Assembly (NCBI GenBank): GCA_009903775.1
Contig: WYEM01000052.1
Span: 1 to 35,058, forward strand
Source: Nitrososphaerota archaeon
GTDB lineage: Archaea > Thermoproteota > Nitrososphaeria > Conexivisphaerales > Conexivisphaeraceae
DNA length: 35,058 nt
Direction of reading: 5' to 3'
Within the stretch, counting starts at the first letter, position 1. The number at the start of each line of letters is the position of its first letter. The notes beneath the pieces are model-generated. The model searched no databases. It saw nothing but the letters and a program-made list of their open reading frames with translations, and was not told where the DNA came from. Shown here one piece after another: positions 32,077 to 35,058 of this stretch. Both the position numbers and the translations under genes were made by a program.

Positions 32077-32982
32077 ATGTCTAGCGAGTTCCTAGCGGAT
32101 CTGGCCACCGAGATGGCCGACATCCTGGAGAGGAGCCTCCACGGCGGCCTCAGCAGGAAGGACCTCGGCAGGGCCGAGGACATAGTGAAGCCCAGGACCC
32201 TGAAGTTCTGGGGCCACGAGGTCGAGATATACGATCTCTCCCAACCCTTCGGGCCCCAATCGGTCATATGGCCGACCGCCAACGGGTCGCCCGAGTTCAC
32301 GATGGTCCGCAACCACGCGTACGCGAGGGCCCGCACCGTGAGGATCTGCTCCTCGATGCACGTGGGCACCCACATGGACGCGCCCATCCACGTGGAGGAG
32401 GGCTACCCCTCCATAGACCAGCTGCCGCTGGACAGGATGATAGGCGAGGGCGTGATAGTATCCATACCCAAGAGGGAGTGGGAGATCATAACGCCGGAGG
32501 ACCTCGAGAGGGCGAGGCCCGAGATACAGCCGGGGGACATAGTGGTGATAAACACAGGGTGGCACCGCTATTACTCGGACTCGGCCAGGTACTTCCTGTT
32601 CGCGCCCGGCCTGTACAAGGAGGGCGCCGAGTGGCTCCTGAGGAGGGGCATAAAGGGGCTGGCGCAGGACACGCAGGCGACGGATCACCCGCTGGCCACT
32701 GTCCTCGTGCAGGGCAACATGGGCCAGGGCAACCCGCCGATAATGCCCTGGCTGGCTGACCTCTACAAGAAGAAGACCGGGAGGGATGTGCGCGAGGACT
32801 TCCCCTACTGGGAGCCGGCGCACAGGATCCTCTACACGCACGGCATATGGGGGATAGAGAACGCCGGGGGCGACATCGACAAGGTGACGGGCAAGAGGGC
32901 GCTGATAGCCGCGTTCCCGATAAGGTGGATCGGCGGGGATGCCTCCATGGTAAGGCTAGTGGCCATGATCGAGAAGAAGTGA
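32077..32982 (+). CDS. Cyclase-family (PF04199) metal-dependent hydrolase, possible dihydrophloroglucinol cyclohydrolase
   Basis: 301-aa protein of the cyclase/kynurenine-formamidase family. The metal site HVGTHMDAPIHVEEG (HXGTHXDXPXH) is intact near residues 92-104, preceded by the family entry YDLSQPFGPQSVIWP. VINTGWHRYY, GIKGLAQDTQATDHPLA and HRILYTHGIWGIENAGG follow. Members hydrolyse amides, lactones or cyclic diketones. Beside a transhydroxylase and an SDR, hydrolytic opening of a reduced trihydroxybenzene ring, as done by the Mn-dependent dihydrophloroglucinol cyclohydrolase of phloroglucinol-fermenting bacteria, is the role I infer. I am not certain that enzyme is of this family. Own TATA box; SDR gene follows after 13 bp. 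Confidence 0.82.
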   Translation: MSSEFLADLATEMADILERSLHGGLSRKDLGRAEDIVKPRTLKFWGHEVEIYDLSQPFGPQSVIWPTANGSPEFTMVRNHAYARARTVRICSSMHVGTHMDAPIHVEEGYPSIDQLPLDRMIGEGVIVSIPKREWEIITPEDLERARPEIQPGDIVVINTGWHRYYSDSARYFLFAPGLYKEGAEWLLRRGIKGLAQDTQATDHPLATVLVQGNMGQGNPPIMPWLADLYKKKTGRDVREDFPYWEPAHRILYTHGIWGIENAGGDIDKVTGKRALIAAFPIRWIGGDASMVRLVAMIEKK

Positions 32983-32995
32983 CCAGGCCGAGGCG

Positions 32996-33817
32996 ATGCA
33001 GATGAGCTCCGGCTCCTCCGAGTACAGGATGGCATCCCTCTCCGACATATTCAGGCTGGATGGCAGGGTCGCGGTCGTCGTGGGCGGCTCGGGCAGCATA
33101 GGCAAGTACATCGCCGAGGCCCTCTCCGCCTACGGCGCCAGGGTCGTGATAACCGGCACCAGGCCGCTGGAGAAGCTGAACGAGCTGGCCAGGGGGATCG
33201 GCGAGAGGACGGGGCGCGAGGTCGGCGCTCTGCAGTTCGACGCGACGGACGAGGCCCAGGTCGCTAGGGCGAGGGACGAGGTGGTCTCCAAGTACGGCAC
33301 CGTGGACATACTGGTGAACTCGCAGGGGATCAACATAAAGCATCCCGCGCTCGAGTTCCCGGCGAATGAGTGGGACCGCATCTACGCCGTGAACGTGAAG
33401 AGCCTGATGCTGACCTCCCGGGAGTTCGGGAGGGTGATGGTCGAGAAGAGGTACGGCAAGATAATAAACCTGTCATCGGTCAGGGACTCCCGCGCCACCA
33501 AGTGGGGGGGCAACATAGCGTACTCCTCCACGAAGGGAGCCGTCGCCATGCTCACCAGACAGCTCGCGGCCGAGTGGGCGCCCTACGGGGTCAGGGTCAA
33601 CGCCATAGCCCCCGCGCTGGTGTCAACGGAGACCGGCATGGGCGCCGGCCTCATGTCATCGGATCACATCAGGAGGTACCTCGACAGCATACCATTGGGC
33701 CGCATAGCCGTGCCGGAGGACATAGTGGGCGCCGCGATCTTCCTGGCCTCCAGGGCCTCCGATTTCGTGACCGGCCAGATAATCTACGTGGACGGCGGCC
33801 TGACGGCGATCGGCTGA
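32996..33817 (+). CDS. Short-chain dehydrogenase/reductase
   Basis: 273-aa NAD(P)-dependent classical SDR. The cofactor motif is VGGSGSIG (GXXXGXG; Gly replaces the usual leading Thr). NSQG stands for NNAG, the active-site Ser is in NLSSVRD, YSSTK is the YXXXK pair, and the C-terminus FVTGQIIYVDGGLTAIG is typical. Arg after the second strand (ITGTRPLEK) suggests NADPH preference. The position 13 bp after the cyclase indicates co-transcription. Phloroglucinol reductase and hydroxy-oxohexanoate dehydrogenase are SDR-type in known pathways, so either step fits. The start could also be the ATG at 33002 or a later Met (MASLSDIF). Confidence 0.9.
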   Translation: MQMSSGSSEYRMASLSDIFRLDGRVAVVVGGSGSIGKYIAEALSAYGARVVITGTRPLEKLNELARGIGERTGREVGALQFDATDEAQVARARDEVVSKYGTVDILVNSQGINIKHPALEFPANEWDRIYAVNVKSLMLTSREFGRVMVEKRYGKIINLSSVRDSRATKWGGNIAYSSTKGAVAMLTRQLAAEWAPYGVRVNAIAPALVSTETGMGAGLMSSDHIRRYLDSIPLGRIAVPEDIVGAAIFLASRASDFVTGQIIYVDGGLTAIG

Positions 33818-33837
33818 GGCTCGCGGCGGAGGGCAAT

Positions 33838-33846
33838 GCTTATTCG
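33838..33846 (+). promoter_or_regulatory. TATA box of the CoA-transferase gene
   Basis: GCTTATTCG lies 23-31 bp before the ATG at 33869. Confidence 0.5.
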
Positions 33847-33868
33847 CGCGGCCTGGGAGCCGGTGGCC

Positions 33869-35058
33869 ATGGCGACGCCCTCCGGGTTCGACGTCCTGAG
33901 GGGCATCAGGGTCGTCGAGCTGACCTCCTGGATATCCGGATCCTACGCCGGGGCGATGCTCGCCGGCCTGGGGGCCGACGTGATAAAGGTGGAGCCGCCG
34001 CAGGGCGACAGCTGGCGCGACGCCACCGGCATGTACTCGTTCCCGGCGCTCAACCGCAACAAGCGCGGGATCGTCATAGACCTGACGAAGGAGGAGGGCA
34101 GGTCCGTGATGCGCGAGCTCGTGGCCAAATCCGACGTGTTCCTGGAGAACATGGCGCCCGACACCATAAAGAAGTTCGGGCTGACGTATGAGGAGCTCAG
34201 GCCACTCAACCCCAGGCTGATCTACGGCTCGATAAAGGGCTTCGGGGAGGGCCCCTACGAGAAGTACACCGCAACAGATCCCGCGATACAGGCGATATCC
34301 GGGAGCATGGAGGTCACGGGCCACCCCGACAGGCCGCCGGCCAGGACCCTCGTCTCATACATAGATGATTCCACAGCCCTCTACATGGCGTTCGCGATAG
34401 TGGTCGCTCTCATGCGCAGGGATCGGACGGGGGAGGGCGCCTTCCTGGAGCTCTCCCTGTTCGACGTGGCTTCGGAGTTCATCACCAACAACCTGCTGAA
34501 CTACTACGTAGTGACGGGGGAGCTGCCCAGGAGGTCCGGCTCCAGCTATCCCTCGCTCGTCCCCTACAGGGTTTACAGGACGAGGGACGGCTACATATAC
34601 ACGGGCGCGAGGAACGATAAGGCCTGGCGGGCCTTCTGCAAGGTCCTCGGGCTCGACAGCCTGGTGGACGACCCCCGCTTCAGGACGAACGCCGACAGGG
34701 TGAAGCACAGGGAGGAGCTGGACGCGCTGGTGGAGGAGGCCACCTCGAGGTTCGAGACCGCCGACCTCGTCAACCGCCTCAGGGAGACCGGCGAGATAAT
34801 AGCGGTGCCGGTCAACACGATGGACAAGCTGCTCTCGGATCCCCACCTGGGATATCGCGGGCTCATAGTGGACCTGCAGGATCCCAAGTACGGGAGGCTC
34901 AAGGTGGCAAGGATGTCCATCAGGACCAAGGGAGGCTACGTCGACGTCATGCGCTCCCGCGCCCCCACGCTGGGCGAGCACACGGTGGAGGTGCTGAGGG
35001 ACGTCCTCGGATACGACGAGCGCAGGATAGCGGAGCTGCTGAGCTCCGGGGCCGTCAG
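33869..35058 (+). CDS. Class III (CaiB/BaiF-type) acyl-CoA transferase, 3' end cut
   Basis: At least 396 residues; open at the window end and so absent from the ORF track. It starts MATPSGFDVLRGIRVVELTSWISGSYAGAMLAGLGADVIKVE, the family opening. NRNKRGIVIDLTKEEG, FLENMAPDTIKKFGLTYEEL, NPRLIYGSIKGFGEGP and GEGAFLELSLFDVASEF follow. An Asp in the YTATDPAIQAISG stretch lies where the catalytic Asp that forms the acyl anhydride is expected. About the usual 390-430 aa length, so little is missing. It would activate a ring-opened acid to its CoA thioester for the hydratase upstream. It has its own TATA box. Confidence 0.92.
   Translation, partial: MATPSGFDVLRGIRVVELTSWISGSYAGAMLAGLGADVIKVEPPQGDSWRDATGMYSFPALNRNKRGIVIDLTKEEGRSVMRELVAKSDVFLENMAPDTIKKFGLTYEELRPLNPRLIYGSIKGFGEGPYEKYTATDPAIQAISGSMEVTGHPDRPPARTLVSYIDDSTALYMAFAIVVALMRRDRTGEGAFLELSLFDVASEFITNNLLNYYVVTGELPRRSGSSYPSLVPYRVYRTRDGYIYTGARNDKAWRAFCKVLGLDSLVDDPRFRTNADRVKHREELDALVEEATSRFETADLVNRLRETGEIIAVPVNTMDKLLSDPHLGYRGLIVDLQDPKYGRLKVARMSIRTKGGYVDVMRSRAPTLGEHTVEVLRDVLGYDERRIAELLSSGAV

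Noticed and set aside
1-35058. Stop-codon reassignment as explanation for the long run-on frames
   Set aside because: TAA, TAG and TGA each end convincing genes at conserved positions (rubrerythrin TAA, Rieske TAG, DtxR TGA).

Overview
The window reads as archaeal DNA. Most genes have an AT-rich TATA-like box about 25-35 bp upstream of the start codon and almost no leader, so leaderless transcripts are likely. Shine-Dalgarno-like GGAGG appears mainly inside operons. AGG/AGA arginine and ATA isoleucine codons dominate despite high GC. Several families point the same way: archaeal-type CobT, a Dph6-like ATP pyrophosphatase, a COG1361-type surface protein beside an ABC-2 exporter, and a tRNA-Lys-like sequence. 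A thermophilic Thermoproteota-type archaeon is my inference; I cannot name a genus.

Layout. 1-2600: B12-binding radical SAM protein, an IS-end relic, rubrerythrin. 2900-7050: 14-TM MFS exporter, then CobT, a DUF998-like membrane protein and UspA on the minus strand. 7160-9800: NRAMP-like metal transporter, SpoIIM-like membrane protein, Rieske ferredoxin. 9940-12760: orphan ABC solute-binding protein, metallo-beta-lactamase-fold (MBL) hydrolase, convergent Dph6-like gene. 12809-15805: second MBL hydrolase, a single-subunit Fe-S molybdopterin enzyme and a decayed tRNA-Lys-like sequence under its 3' end. 15850-17670: internally deleted IS relic, DtxR/MntR-type regulator with a palindrome at its start codon, frameshifted NicO-like membrane transporter. 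17671-21169: COG1361-like surface protein with ABC-2 ATPase and permease. 21179-24413: HAD hydrolase, an 807-bp IS6-like element with perfect 19-bp ends and an 8-bp target duplication but a broken transposase, methyltransferase, asparagine-synthase-like enzyme. 24468-27528: BtuFCD-type ABC importer.

27557-35058 is the most interesting part. A molybdopterin protein without N-terminal Fe-S cysteines overlaps a three-cluster ferredoxin-like subunit carrying a C-terminal transthyretin-like domain. This is the architecture of pyrogallol-phloroglucinol transhydroxylase (AthL/BthL) or the related resorcinol hydroxylase. Next come an enoyl-CoA hydratase, a cyclase-family metal hydrolase, an SDR reductase and a class III CoA transferase (cut by the window end). 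I infer an anaerobic trihydroxybenzene or related cyclic-diketone degradation locus: hydroxyl transfer, ring reduction by the SDR, hydrolytic ring opening by the cyclase, CoA activation and beta-oxidation.

A recurrent oddity is that about nine recognisable proteins end without an in-frame stop and run on into the next promoter or gene. Three adjacent pairs (MBL/molybdoenzyme, NicO-like/COG1361, enoyl-CoA hydratase/cyclase) are therefore continuous open frames although an internal TATA box and start codon argue for separate genes. At least one frameshift sits at a G5 run, so stop loss, sequence error and genuine fusion all need to be separated.
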